A DNA stretch of 64,000 nt from Anseranas semipalmata (lineage: Eukaryota; Chordata; Aves; Anseriformes; Anseranatidae): positions 62,185 through 126,184 of the forward strand of contig VXAA01006469.1 of the NCBI GenBank assembly GCA_013399115.1. Direction: 5' to 3'. Below the pieces are notes generated by a model. The model was not told the origin of the DNA. It ran no database searches and was given only the letters and a program-made list of their open reading frames with translations. Below, in pieces: positions 24,481-37,600 of the stretch (position 1 is the stretch's first letter; each line of letters starts with the position of its first letter). The position numbers and the translations under genes are program-made.

Positions 24481-27400
24481 CCACCCTGCTGATGCCAGCA
24501 GACAGCTCCGATCAACACTGAATCAACTCCTCCTGCTGCTGGGTTTTCGCCATGCCTGTAACCCCTACAGCAGGGTTGTAACTCCTGCATTTGCTGCTTG
24601 AACTCAAAGTCATCGAAATTACACACCTCGATTTGTAAATACAAGACCCCCCCCCAAAAAAAATCAGTACCCAGACATAAAGCTTTCCAGGATCTGAACT
24701 AGAAGCAAAGCTCACCTCTGCCAGAACAGCTCTGCAATTCACGGAGGGAAAACCCCAAATCACCCTCAAATAGCTGGAAGAGCTGACTGTACATAGCTCC
24801 GAGAACATCTTCTCTTACAAAATTAGTAACTTCTATAAATGCAAATTACTGCAAATATTCTCCACTGCTGAAGCTAAAGAAAACTTTGAAATGCAGCACA
24901 CTGAGCAGAGTTCCACATGTCCATCCAGCGAGCTACAGACAATATATTGAAATGTATCGGCTGTACAATGACAATTTCATGCGTCTACGGATCGTTCGTA
25001 ACTTTGCTAGATGATTAAAACAGAAGGACCTGGCCACTGCACAGAGAGAGATTTAGTCTGAGAGCAGAAGCAAGCAGCTGTAATGCGTGTTAATGCTGGA
25101 ATAATAAAAAAGTCATTGTCTCCTTAGGAAAATAAAACAACAAGAGCCCGAGTCGGTTTACAAGAAGCACCGCTGCCCTGCTAGAAGTACGCGAGTTCCG
25201 CAGCAGGGCATATCAGAAGTCGCCCTGCTCTGTTTACCTTGGACAGCTCAGGCCGGTGAAGGAAGGCAGAGGCGCTGCGCAAGAACAGAGATTCTTTGTG
25301 CCCCTGCGGGCGGCTCACCCTCGCGTTTTCACCGATTTTCACTTGCATATGTATTAATTCTTTCAAAGAGTTAACAGCGCTGCTCCGTTACTTCAGCACT
25401 TGCCCAGACGCCCACGGGCGAGAGAGGAGCGGGGGCTGCGAGCGCCCGGCCGCGCTGCGCGTCCCCTGCGGCGGGTGGCTCGGAGGGAGACCGGGGCGAG
25501 GCCCAAGCGACCCATTTCTTGGCCTGGAAATGTGCAGATTCAGGGCCTGAGCTCTCCCTGGGACTGTGACAGAGCAGAAGAACGGCGTACAGAGCTGGAA
25601 GTCAGAACTGACACTTAATTTCAAGAGGAGCTCACCATACTATTGACTCGAACAAAACTACCGCCAGCTGAAAGCGCTGATCTCCTGCTTGGCGGCTGAG
25701 TACTAATGGGATGCATTTCTCTACTCTCTTTCAGTCATATGGAAATACTATCAGCAGTCAGGAATCTCTTTTTTATCAAATTATTTAATAAAAACATCCT
25801 GAAGATATTAGGAATCAATGTGACACTATGATCATCGTTAGTGTTTATCATTTTTAAAACTACAGATTAGCATTCCTCATTTAAGCAAGCTGTTAAATAC
25901 TGCTTTGCATGCTATCTACATCTCATGGAGCTCTCTGAACGTACAAAGACATTTTTGTCTCTTCTGCAGCAAGCAGAAGCAAGGAAACAAATAACTGCCT
26001 CACACTTAAGTATAAATTTTGTTACTCAGATGTGTGTGCCTATGTGTATGTATTACACACATATGAATACAAACTATGGGTTTTTTTTCACTCTATTTTC
26101 ATTTAATTTCACTTCAGCCAAACGGCTACCAATAGATAGCTATACCATTACATTTTTTTTTCCAAGCTTAAATGGAATATAAAGTAAAAATAAAACTGGA
26201 CCTTCGTATTAAAAATATTCAGGTTTAAAATATAAGTACCTTTATGTGAAATACTTTTTACTTCACGTAGTTTTCAATACCTTGAAAAAGCAACGCAGTC
26301 ACGCACAACTTCTGATAACACCTAAAAATACGCAGACAAACCCTGCCACGGCACCATCAGACAAATGACAAGGCAATGAACTAAGTACTTGGGAGCAGAG
26401 AAAAGAAAAGTTGAGGAATATCGGTTATTACTAGAGGTCCTCTGAGAGTGCTGTTAGCAGTAGCTCACAAACACCTTTCGCAAGCTGCCTGCGTGGGGGC
26501 CACGTGTGCATGGCAAGCCTGTAAGCAGTGCTGGAATTTTGCAGAATGTTTCCAAACATCATCATTCACCTGATTTCTTCTCCTCCCCGTTTTCACTGCA
26601 GGATCACCGCTACCAGCCCAGCTCTCTGGCCAGCTGGGGCTGGAAAGGCAGCTTTTTTCGGGTTAGGGGTTTTGGGGGTGTCTTCGTTTTAAGGTAACAC
26701 TGCAAGGTCCATAAGAGGGAGCTCAAACACAGCTCCAGCTGAAATCCCTCAAAACTAAGTGACTTTAACAACATGTATTTTAAATAAATAAGTATTCAGC
26801 CCTGGAAACCTGAGAACATTTCCAACTAAACAAAAACTGCCTTTAAAATGCAGGTGACCCGCTCCAAAAACTTAAATTCTTCAAACGTCATTTGAAGAGC
26901 CACCCGTTGAAGAGCTCAGCATTATCTGTGTCATCCTGCACATTATTGTTTTGCTAATTGCAATTTTAAAAGGCAGCGGCAGCGAGCATCACTGGGCTGC
27001 CTTACAACAGAAATTGAGAGTAGGCCCTGGTAAACAACTCATCCTTAACACAGAAATCAGTGCAGTTCTAAAATTTCATGCTTTACGTAAAGAAAAGGAA
27101 AGGAGCAGAACCACAAGCAAAATACAGGAGTCACACAGAACAAACTCCCCCTCTTCTCACCCACTTTGTTACTATGGGACTCACAGAAATCTCTGGATTA
27201 TAAACATGAAGGTCCCACTCACAAGACAATTAAGCAGATCCAGTGCTTCTATCAGCCACCCACCTCCAAGGCTCTTTGCAAGCTCTCTCTCTCCCAGGAA
27301 AGCTAAAATACATTTTGCATTGGACAGCTGAAAGGCAGGACTCTGCTGCTCCTGAGAACAGGGGAACACTTTTGAAACCAAAGTGATTTAATTTTCAAAC

Positions 27401-29066
27401 AAATTTTTTTTTTTGCCAACTGAATGGTGAGGGCAATATACAAAGAGTGAATATCACACGCTGTTTTGTCCTGGGCAAAAAAACATGTATGATAACACAA
27501 AAATCACAGGTGGACCCAACAGCATAAATAGGTGGAAGGTTACCAAGTCATAAAGCAAGCTCAGAAACAGCACAGGTATGCACAAGAAATGGTGGAACAG
27601 TAGTTCCCTGCCTCTGCTGTGACCAGTAACTAACAATAAAACAGACGAGATGGTAAACATTGCAAAAAGACAATTACTAATAATGAAAAGGCAACAGAAA
27701 TTTTGGGCTGCTTCCACAAACTGAGTAACGCATTTTCAAACTGACAGCAACGTGCTGGTTGCCAAATGAAAATGAGAGCAAACGGCAAAGTTGTGCTTAA
27801 CCCCTTTTTGCTTTTATACTGTATTTTAAACATAGATGAAATCATGGAATTTAGAAGAAAAAGTCTACAAAGGAGACATTTTACTCAGCTATTTGGTCAG
27901 TGTTTCCATCACTTCAGTACCCAGAATCCTCAGACAACTTATTCATCTTGGGTCCTTTTCTCAATACCGGGTTCTTGAAAATAAGATGGGTTTGCATCTG
28001 CAAATCCCGGATTAGGAACACTCAAATTTGGGAGAAACCGAAATAGGATTCTTACTTACGGACATCCTTATCTTGCGGAAAGCGAATGCTAAACGTAAGA
28101 GTTAATTGAAGGACCATCTGTAATTGCAGACTTCAAGAACTCTCCCTCTCAAGAATCTCCAGCTCTCCAGTGGTAGCCAAGGACTGGCCATCAAAAGGCA
28201 AAAAAATCGGGGCATTGAGCTACACAGGTGTAACAGAGGGTCAAGGAACAAGAAGACTCCAGTGACTGCAAACATCTCTAAACTGTCCTCGCTATGCTCT
28301 TGGCAGTAACTCCAACACAGCATCCTGCGTGAAACATCAACAAATAGTTCAGCATGAACAAAGCTCCAACCCTGCACCTTTCCAAGCCGTGGCTGACAGA
28401 AGCAGCGCGCCTTTGTTTTACATCTGACCAGCAGCAGCACCAATTCAAAACAAATATTTACCCTGTCCTGACACAGACGAATAAAAGGTTTTACTGCAAA
28501 TCCAACTGTATGTTCTCTTGTTCCCGTTCAGCCACAAACAAGCTTGTAAATTTTCCTTAAACAGTTAAAAGAGAAACAAAAAGGTTGACACAAGCAGGTG
28601 AGACAAGAACCACACAGAAAAGCTCTGGTATCTGTGGATCTTAACCAGAAAACGCATCTGATGTTTGGCAAACGCGTTCATTGTACCGTTAATTTCTAAT
28701 GACGGGCTTTGCAGAGGCATCAGAAGCCAAGGAGGATTTGGAAGCGCAAGCAATTTGCACCCACGAGGAACAACATCGGCGACGCTCGGTCCAGCAGCTC
28801 CCGCCACGTCTCTGCGCACCGGCGGGTACTCCGTGCCCGCGCGCCCCCGGAGCGGGGGAAAGCGGGGCTGTGCCCGAGGGGCAGGAGCGCGGCCCTACCC
28901 GCACCTGAGGGACCCGGGGACGCTCCAGCGGCCCTGAGGGCGGACAGGGCTTGGACCCCTCGCCCCAGCCAGGGGAGAGGAGAGGGACCCCCCCCTCAGA
29001 GCCGGGCCTGTTCCGGGGGCTCCCCCAGCCCCGCTCGGGGCTACGAGGCTCCCTCCCGACCCCCCC

Positions 29067-29787
29067 NNNNNNNNNNNNNNNNNNNNNNNNNNNNNNNNNN
29101 NNNNNNNNNNNNNNNNNNNNNNNNNNNNNNNNNNNNNNNNNNNNNNNNNNNNNNNNNNNNNNNNNNNNNNNNNNNNNNNNNNNNNNNNNNNNNNNNNNNN
29201 NNNNNNNNNNNNNNNNNNNNNNNNNNNNNNNNNNNNNNNNNNNNNNNNNNNNNNNNNNNNNNNNNNNNNNNNNNNNNNNNNNNNNNNNNNNNNNNNNNNN
29301 NNNNNNNNNNNNNNNNNNNNNNNNNNNNNNNNNNNNNNNNNNNNNNNNNNNNNNNNNNNNNNNNNNNNNNNNNNNNNNNNNNNNNNNNNNNNNNNNNNNN
29401 NNNNNNNNNNNNNNNNNNNNNNNNNNNNNNNNNNNNNNNNNNNNNNNNNNNNNNNNNNNNNNNNNNNNNNNNNNNNNNNNNNNNNNNNNNNNNNNNNNNN
29501 NNNNNNNNNNNNNNNNNNNNNNNNNNNNNNNNNNNNNNNNNNNNNNNNNNNNNNNNNNNNNNNNNNNNNNNNNNNNNNNNNNNNNNNNNNNNNNNNNNNN
29601 NNNNNNNNNNNNNNNNNNNNNNNNNNNNNNNNNNNNNNNNNNNNNNNNNNNNNNNNNNNNNNNNNNNNNNNNNNNNNNNNNNNNNNNNNNNNNNNNNNNN
29701 NNNNNNNNNNNNNNNNNNNNNNNNNNNNNNNNNNNNNNNNNNNNNNNNNNNNNNNNNNNNNNNNNNNNNNNNNNNNNNNNNNNNNNN
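29067..29787. other. CRTC1: Assembly gap (721 N), probable site of CRTC1 exon 1
   Basis: Run of N inside the CpG island. No reading frame resembling the CRTC N-terminal coiled coil (CREB-binding domain, about 42 residues in exon 1) is present in the sequenced flanks or in intron 1, so exon 1 is inferred to lie here. Open frames crossing the gap are artefacts of the undefined bases. Confidence 0.7.
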
Positions 29788-29793
29788 CGCGGC

Positions 29794-29803
29794 GCGCATG
29801 CGC
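29794..29803. promoter_or_regulatory. NRF1-type palindrome
   Basis: GCGCATGCGC, a perfect palindrome matching the core of the NRF1 consensus YGCGCAYGCGCR, 7 bases to the right of the gap in the CRTC1 CpG island. NRF1 sites commonly lie close to CpG-island start sites. Binding is inferred. Confidence 0.5.
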
Positions 29804-31564
29804 GTTGCCTCCCGGGCGCCCTGAGGCGGCGGCGGCGGAGGGGCTCGGCGCAGCTCGACCCTCACCGGCCGCCCTCAGCCGTCGCCGCGGCGCTTTCGCC
29901 GTCTTCCCTCTGGGGAGCGGCTCCTTCTGGAGCCTGCGGGCATCCCGGCCGCCGCGCTGCCCTGGTCGGGGCTGCGGTCCTTGGGCAGGCCCCGCGCGTC
30001 GCGGCTCCGGGCGCTTCCCGCCTGCCGGCCTGTCACCGGGACTGGGGCGGGCCTCGGTGTCACCGCGGTGTCCTCCCCGCGGCCTGGGGGGGGGAGCGGG
30101 CTTGGAGAGGTGATGCCGGCTCGAAGTAAAGGTGTGTGGGTGTCTGTCCGTGTCCCCGCAGGGCACGCGGATGGCAAAACCTCACCCTGAAGTGGGGAGT
30201 TCCGAATCTCTAAAAAGCCATGCGTTTTTTAACCAAAAATAAAAATAGCTACTTTACATTTTTTTTTTCTGTCTAAAGTTACTGGGAGGTCCGTTGGCTT
30301 GGGTTTTCCCCCCTTGAGAAAATGGAGTCAGGAAAATGTCCTGAGCAAAGCAGTTGCTCTCAGCGCAGGAACAACCCTGCGGGGTCAGGAAGGGAAGGAG
30401 GCTCCAGCCCCTATCCATCCACCGTCCCCTGCTCAGGTGGGGCAGCATGGGCAGCAGGGAGAAAAAAAGAGGAAAAGGACCTATGATTTCATTAGCAAGT
30501 CTTTTAGATAAGCAACAGTTCCTACTCTGCTGCCTCTTCTTGCAGACTAAGAGAAGCAATACCTGCACAGCAGAAATCTGGTACCAAGATGCCAAGTAAA
30601 GGTACTATTTCTGGCAGGGGTTTAGGAATCAGCGAAGGCTCACGTGTCCATGGACCATTTAGGTGTGATGTACAGCAAAGCAGAAGATACTACTGCAGTT
30701 CTGAACTGCACAGAACAGAACGGTGCATTCTTCCCACGCAAGCACGTTTTCACTGCCAAATTCCTCCTAGCACATCCAGCTTCACCTGTTGCCCTCTCCT
30801 GTGGCAGTCTGCATGCACACGCTTCTTCCCGGTGAACCCCAGCTCTGCTACGTCAACAGCACCAGAGACTTATTTCCTCCCCGCGGAGGCAGGACCTTGG
30901 CCGGCACAGCCAGCAGCGCGTGTGGGACGCAGCGTATCTGCCGGGAGGACGGGATGACAGGCAGAGATGACCCTGCTGGGATGTGAGCGGGCAGTTCCAG
31001 GGAGTACAGCCATTTCGAAACACAAGCTTAGGCTGCTAAGCCATTGATTCCAGCTGTGTTAACATCAAATTGGTGCAAAGTACTGTGATATGCAAGACAC
31101 ACGCATTAGGCAGTAATAAATCCTGACAATACTGTTTCCCAACACCCACGCACTGCCCTTTACACTTTCTTTTCTATGAAGCAACAGAGATAAAGTGGGC
31201 ACTCCCCTTTTTTGGTGCATCACTCTGCCCCTGAACAGCGCTTACTCTTGTAACCCAATCCTGTAATGGCTGAACTGTCGGAGCAAAGAAATTAGACACT
31301 GCTCTCACTTCCACTGTCGATCACCTCTGTGGCCTTGTTTTAGTCAGCTTACCAGTCATTTATAAGCACTTCCTGCCCACGTAAAAATACGAGATTATAA
31401 TTATCCACCACTGCAGTTGGAGATGGATGGATGAAACTCAATTCAGCAACTGTCAGGATAAGTATCAGCAACAAAGTCACGTCCTACCCTAAATTCTAGT
31501 TGCCAGCTTGCACTTAAAGTTTATAATGTGGTAGGAGATACTATCGCAAAAAACAGAGCTGGGA

Positions 31565-31690
31565 CTTAAAAGACCATCTCGGCTATTCCCTTGCAGGATC
31601 AGCCGTACCCATGTCATTCCCGACAAGATGTTAGTCTAACCTGTTCCTGCATTTTTGACCAGGCATATCCAACCAGCACTCGTATTCAGA
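31565..31690. mobile_element. Possible degraded CR1-like LINE fragment
   Basis: The stretch with ccatctcggctattccc, ttgcaggatcagcc and agatgttagtctaacctgtt resembles, from memory, an old CR1-family repeat of sauropsids and other amniotes (pattern: GCAGGATNNNTCCC...ACAA.ATGTTTGTCTAACCTG). It is divergent and short with no boundaries visible. Repeat-library comparison would decide. Confidence 0.35.
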
Positions 31691-34600
31691 TAAATACCCT
31701 CTAGCTGTGTACATGAACAGCACATGACCTGCAAATTTGGATTGTCACGCTAAAAGCATATAAACCTTAAGATTTAACACTAAGATATGTATTATCCACA
31801 ATGTTTTTGCTTGAGAAGTGAGATGACGATAAGTAATTTGTTGAGTTGTTCTGGATTTAATACTATAGGTGGTAATATCAAGCATCTACAGACCCAGCTG
31901 TCACTGTGCCTGTTTTAGCATCAAAAGATTAAGTGCCTAAGATGAAACTTGATAAATTTTCCCCTCTTGGATATCTCAAGATTGAAGAGAGTGAAATCTC
32001 CCCTCTGACGGCTACTCGGGCTCTTGGTTCGCAGGGAAGGAACGCAGATGGCCAGGGAGGCGGGGGGGTTACAACTTCCTCCCTTCGGAAGACTCCCTTT
32101 TCTTATTGTTTTGCCTGTGCAGCTTTATCAGATGGAATTCCATTGTGCAACTTGGACCCCGCTTCTGATCTTAAAGTCTCTGATTTTAAAACAGTTTGCG
32201 TAACAAATTTCTCTTTAATACAACACTTGTGTTTGTTGAGTTGCTTCTGGAATTTCTCACCCACTCACAGCTCCTCATTTTGGGGTGTGGGTGGATCTGA
32301 ATGGCTGCTAAGTGCATGACCTAGCAGACAATGTAAATCTTGACTGCATTAAGACACTGGCAAGGAGACATTTTAGACTGGTGCCAGGTTTCCTTCTTCC
32401 TCCACTGAAGGAGATATGCCATGCCTTTGACAAAATGATGAGCTCATACCATAAGTATTATTTATGTCTCCTGCCGTCTTCACCTTGAGCACATATGGGG
32501 CCACACGAGAACAACTTGATCTCACTAGAAAGCTGTGATGGGATCCCCTGAGACAGCAGTTCTATCTCCTCCAGCCTTCCAGACGTGTTATGAAAAAGTT
32601 TCTTATAACTGAGAATAAGAGCTTTGCTCTGAAGCAAACAAAGAGTCATTGGAGGACTGGGGTGTTGTGTTCACATCTGCTTTTGTTGCAGACAACTCCT
32701 TGCTGAGCAACCTGCAGCTTCTTAAAGCAGATGCAGCCAAGAGCAAGCGGGTAGCGGGGAGGAGGTTTTGTTTACTTATCACTTGTTTGTTCTCCTCTAG
32801 GTCCTTCGGAATTGCTCTGGCAGATGAGATCCAGCTACTTCCGTATTCTCCCTTAGAGGCTCCAGAGGAAGGTGTGAGGTTGAACAACTTACACAACAGC
32901 AGACAGCATGGGACTGTGCCTTGATCGACAAATAAGCTGACATTTTTTTGCTTACAGACACAAAGATTTTGAACTCTAGCACTTCCTACTTAATGTTCCT
33001 GTTGATGTTCCCATTATCCTCAGAGAATATCCTGTGAAGTCCACAGAGTCCTTAGTTCCACTGCTATTTTGAACCTAGCTCCAAGCTGTGCTTTCAGTGG
33101 GAGAACATTTTCTTGTTTCACCTCGAATTTCTGTATGTTTCTTTAATTTAAGATGTCCTTGCTTCCAGAGGGCAAATAAAAGCACCTGAATTACCCTCTC
33201 TACACCATTCACCAAATCTGATGAGCAGTCCAAGCAAACCAACTCGCAGTGGTACAGAACGCTTGGCTCTGCTCTCTTGTGAGGACTGGGGGGAGTTCCT
33301 TGCACAGAGCACCAAAATTCCCTGATTATGACATTGTCATCCTTCCAATTTAGTTTCTTCACTATTCCCTGTAAATTCTAAACTTATAGAAGTAAAACAA
33401 ACACTGACTGCTGAAAGATATTATCCTCATTTCTACGAGTCTTATCTTCTGGTGCTCTGTAATACTTTGGCAACCCCACAGAGGATTCTGTTACAGTTAT
33501 TTTTCCCAGAATCAAGGCTTGGCTTCATGCCACGCTGAAGCAAGAAGTATTCCCATGATGCTAAGGTGATGTGGTGAGCTGGTAAAGTGGCAGCCACCTT
33601 CTGTCTTTCCAAAGATAACCCTTGAGTAGTAGGCAAAGCTTTCTATGCGGGCATGTTCGGTCAGCACTAAAAGGTGAGGCACTGCTAAGAACCATGCATT
33701 TTACTGAAACAAACAGGAAACCGGGAAATACTTTTTACCACTAAGAGATTACACCATCGCAAATCAAATTGTAGATCAGACACCGAAGCATGTCAAAGAG
33801 CAACACGTTTCCTTCCACTACCTTCTGTCAAATCAAAGTTCAGACAATTTGGTGATATTCTACTTATAAAGTAGCAGAAAATGTTATTTTTAAATCTCAT
33901 GGTTCGGCTTCAGAGACGTATGCTAAAAAGGTCATAAGCAACAGAGTTAAAATCCAAAGTTTTTTCCAGAAGTTTCCTGAGCGCTCGTATTATAAGATAG
34001 GGTCGGCAACAATGCATGTGGAACTGCGCAAGGATCAGGCCTCGTCCCGCTCTCTCCCACGATCTTCAAGCAGAAATACACAGCAGCAGAAATATAACAC
34101 TCTTGTGGCTAACAGGCTCCACACAGTTAACCACCTGCCTACTCCTCTGGTTTACACCCCAGTGTAAAACCAGCCCCTGCCATCTCCATGCCTTAGGACA
34201 GATGTTTACCTGCAAGTTAAAGGCTCAACTTACACATCTTTGTGCTGAAGGTCTTAAAAAAAAAAATAAGATCTAAGCGTGAAGGAGAATCTGTTTGCAG
34301 GAACCGGTAATTTTTGCATGAAAACCTGATAACCAATGAGACAAACACGCCAGCCAAATTCAGGCACCTCTCGAGTTTCAGTCATTTCACTCTCAGCAAA
34401 GCAGGAGCATTACAAAAAGTCGATTCCCCAGCAGGTGACTAAGCAACTGCCACAGCAGTCCCATTTTGCTGGCTTCTGTGACGGAGCTGTTCTCTTTGCC
34501 CTACCCATTCTGATTTCATTCGCACACCAAACGAACAAGGTGTGCAAAAGCAACACAGGCTGCTCTGTGGGGACTGCTTGCCTGGGACAGGAGCAGCAGT

Positions 34601-37600
34601 ATGTCGTAATAGCAAAGCATTTCTTCTACGATGCAGCCCTGCTTGCAAACTGTTTTGTAGCCACAAAGTAAAAGCGCTTGCTTTCTCCCTCCCTCTTCCT
34701 GCCACTGAAGCAAAACAAGCCGCATTGATAAGCTTGTCTTCTGGGACTGTTCTACAGGGGAGAGATGAATTTTTGTTTTTCAGGGAAGTCACATTCCTAC
34801 TCTGGCAGGTTTCTCCTGCAAAGTCTGTAGTGCAGATCTGGTCACTGACTGTAGCCATTTTAAGGCTGCAATCAGCAAAGCACATCAGTACAGGGCAACT
34901 TCAAACACGTGGGTTTACCCCATTTCAGCAAAATAGTTATGCATACATTTAATGGCAAACTCTACGCTGGACTGAAACACCTACGGAACAGGGTGCCTTG
35001 TGCTACTCACAAGCCTCCGGGCTTGGCAGATGAATGCTCCATGCCTTGAAAAAAAGGGCATTTCTAAGAAGTTCCTTTCCTGGCTCTTGGATAGCAGCAG
35101 CAGGTCACTCACTCAAACTCTAATTGCTGTTCAGCAAAATCCTCAAAAGGAATGTAACAACTTGTTTTTCATTGTGAAAATGCGAGGTTCTCAACTGCAA
35201 GCTGTAAGCCTTCAGCTGAAAACCTGCCGGACATCTGGCCTGGGATCGAGATTTGCTTTGATGGTGGTTCATGCCCTGGTACAATTGGTGGACACGTTTC
35301 TAGATTAATGCTACCAACAGCAGCAGGGAGGATAGGGTCCCTTCCTTCCTCCTCCTACCCCCTGTGTAACTGCAACAGCTGCAGTCTGAAAGAACACCCC
35401 GGTCTTTCAGAAAGACTCAGATACCGCAAGAAAAAGCCTCAAGCACAGCGTGGCCCCATAGAAAGCAGAGAAAGGCTGCGGCAAGCAGCACAGGACACCT
35501 GCCCCAGGCTGCACAGCTCATGAGCAAGCACACGTGTTCACATGGTGAGCATCCCTGCTCCTCCAAGTACTAAGCCTGAACCCCCTTTCCATGGTGTATG
35601 CTTTGATTTTCTTCCTAAGAAATAGCAAGTACATGCTTTTGGCATAAGAAAGCTTTCATCACACGAGATCCCCAAAGCGTGCAAAATTAAGGTCCAGACA
35701 CGCTAACTGCACCACGGGGCAAATTTCTGTCTTCTAAGCCTCAGTGAAATTCATACATTCCTTCTAAATCCAGTTGTGAACCACTATCCTTAAGGCACTA
35801 ATACTGAATGCAAGTATTGATACTGCCAAACAGTAAATCTGCACCCATAAGGAGGATCACATGTTTAAACAACACCCCATGCCACAGCGAGGAGAAAAGG
35901 AAAAGAAAAAGAAAAAAGGATGCATACGCACTTAAAGCAAATAATCGCAGACTTTGTAGGGAGACACAGATTAGCAGTCTGATTAGAACCATCAGATAAC
36001 CATATGTAAAATACTTTTTTTTAGTACATTTTCAAAGCATTGTGACCGGAAGATATAGATCAAAAACGTTAAACTCATCTAAAAGGATAAATTCTGCTCT
36101 AGGTACTCCAGTGTTAATGTACTGCAACTCCAGTGACTTCAAAAGAATTGCTCCAGATATAAAGCAGTGTAGCCAGAAGCAGACTGGCTGGTAGCCTGCA
36201 TAAACAAGCAAAAAAGATTTTCATTTTTTAAGAAGCCATATAAAATAGTTCTAGCTAATTAAGTGACAGGGGCCTTGGTGTGAAATAGCAACTGCAAAGC
36301 CTCAGGGATCAAGCCAGGAACCTTTGATTTGCTCTCTACAGCTTATAAAACCTTCTGAAAACTTTTGCTCTAACAGCTTTTCTACTTTCCATCGCAACCT
36401 ACACGCACTACCTTAATGCTGCCATCCCAGAGGCCCCCACCGTTGCTCTGTACTGAATCTTCACCCTTTGTCTTACGATCTGAGGCTAATTTCAGGTTGC
36501 AGAGCTAAATCAGCAGCTGTCTCCAAGCAGAAAGCCCATTTCGTGTTATCTTATGGAACATTCAACGTTGGAGCAGTTGAAATCATGACCGCCTCACAAA
36601 TAAAGTTTAAAACTTCTCTCTGAAACTCCCCGAAGTTGAAATATTAAACTGGAAAGCATCGAACTTGCGTTTCTGAAACTCAGTTATTAGTTTGGAATGA
36701 GAAACAAAAGTTCTGGAGTCTGTGGGTTGACACTGTGCCTACTCAGTATTAAAATGCAGAGTAGAATCTAAGCTGTCTCTGCAAAAAATAACTTTAAGTG
36801 AGAAGTGTCTACATTATATACATGCTCCCAGGTGAAATTCAAGCTAGCTGAGCCCTCTTAGGAAGGCACTGCTAGCCAGCTCTGCTCCCTCACTCGCCTG
36901 ACATGCCAACACACCCAGGCTAGATTGTAAATTTATTCAACCACATTAACTTTTCCTTGTCTTTAAGTCACAAGTGATGAAATCTCATTCATTTATGCAA
37001 GCAACTGGAAGATTTATTGTAAATAAAGTTCTGCACATTACACAACTGGCTAAAAATCATAATTAGAGTTGCACTGGGAAACATGTTTTATTTATTCTGA
37101 CAGTAGTCTGGCTTCAATAATCATAGCATGATAAATGGCCCTGAAGTTTGCAGAGTTTCAGCAACTACAGACCTTATCACAGACATGGAAGTGGAAACAT
37201 CCGAATAGGTTTGATGTGGCTTACAAGAGGTCCTGCGCAGTTCTGTTGCATTGCATCATTTTACATCAGCACCAGGCTACCAAAAGCTAGTGGGAGTGTC
37301 CTCATTCATTGTAAATCAAATAAATGAAAATCTCTGCTGCTGCTAAACTTCCAAGACCTCCATACAAAAGCTAGGATGCGTCTGCACGAATTAGCAAGGT
37401 TCTAGGATAGGGAGAAATGACAGTCGGATTGCTGAGCCGACAGACCCTCTGGAAAAGGGTCAATGACACCATTAATAGGATGCAGACATTCCCAATCTCT
37501 AGCTGTTCTGCACCCTGCCAAGAGTTCTAGTGCTTTCTTCCTTTATGGTTTTAAGTACAATTTCAGGCCCATAAAACATCAGAGAAGACAGAAGCTATTA

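Larger units (their letters stand above)
10407..29066 (-). other. CRTC1: CRTC1 intron 1 (long first intron)
   Basis: About 18.7 kb between exon 2 and the presumed exon 1 in the 29.1-29.8 kb gap. No coding exon of any known family could be recognised on either strand; open frames in it are short and compositionally ordinary. It alternates AT-rich stretches with GC-richer patches (listed separately) that could be enhancers or alternative promoters. Microsatellites are listed separately. No long interspersed repeat was identified. Confidence 0.75.
1..29787 (-). other. CRTC1: CRTC1 locus, 5' part (exon 1 in gap, exons 2-8), running off the left edge
   Basis: Gene-level entry. CRTC1 is a CREB-regulated transcription coactivator. 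When dephosphorylated by calcineurin it enters the nucleus and binds the CREB bZIP domain through its N-terminal coiled coil; SIK-family kinases phosphorylate it so that 14-3-3 holds it in the cytoplasm. Seven exons, seen directly with consistent splice sites and phases, encode 763 nt, equivalent to about residues 43-297 of a protein of roughly 630 residues. Numbering assumes a 42-residue exon 1 as in human, and this puts key serines at exactly 64 and 151. CRTC1 is favoured over CRTC2 and CRTC3 because the whole N-terminal half matches what I recall of CRTC1 and because KLHL26 is the upstream neighbour. The C-terminal transactivation domain lies outside the window. Confidence 0.95.
28780..30110 (-). 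promoter_or_regulatory. CRTC1: CpG island, CRTC1 promoter region
   Basis: Sharp rise in GC and CpG on both sides of the N run, unlike the AT-rich flanks. It lies at the expected 5' end of CRTC1, upstream of exon 2 and about 10.6 kb beyond the KLHL26 stop codon. The right part holds a palindromic GCGCATGCGC (NRF1-type) site and GGC repeats typical of a vertebrate 5' UTR. The start site cannot be placed because the core is missing. Confidence 0.75.

Noticed and set aside
28709..30166. Long open frames on both strands across the 29.1-29.8 kb gap
   Set aside because: Most of their length is undefined bases, which cannot show stops. The sequenced ends are CpG-island composition with no recognisable protein.
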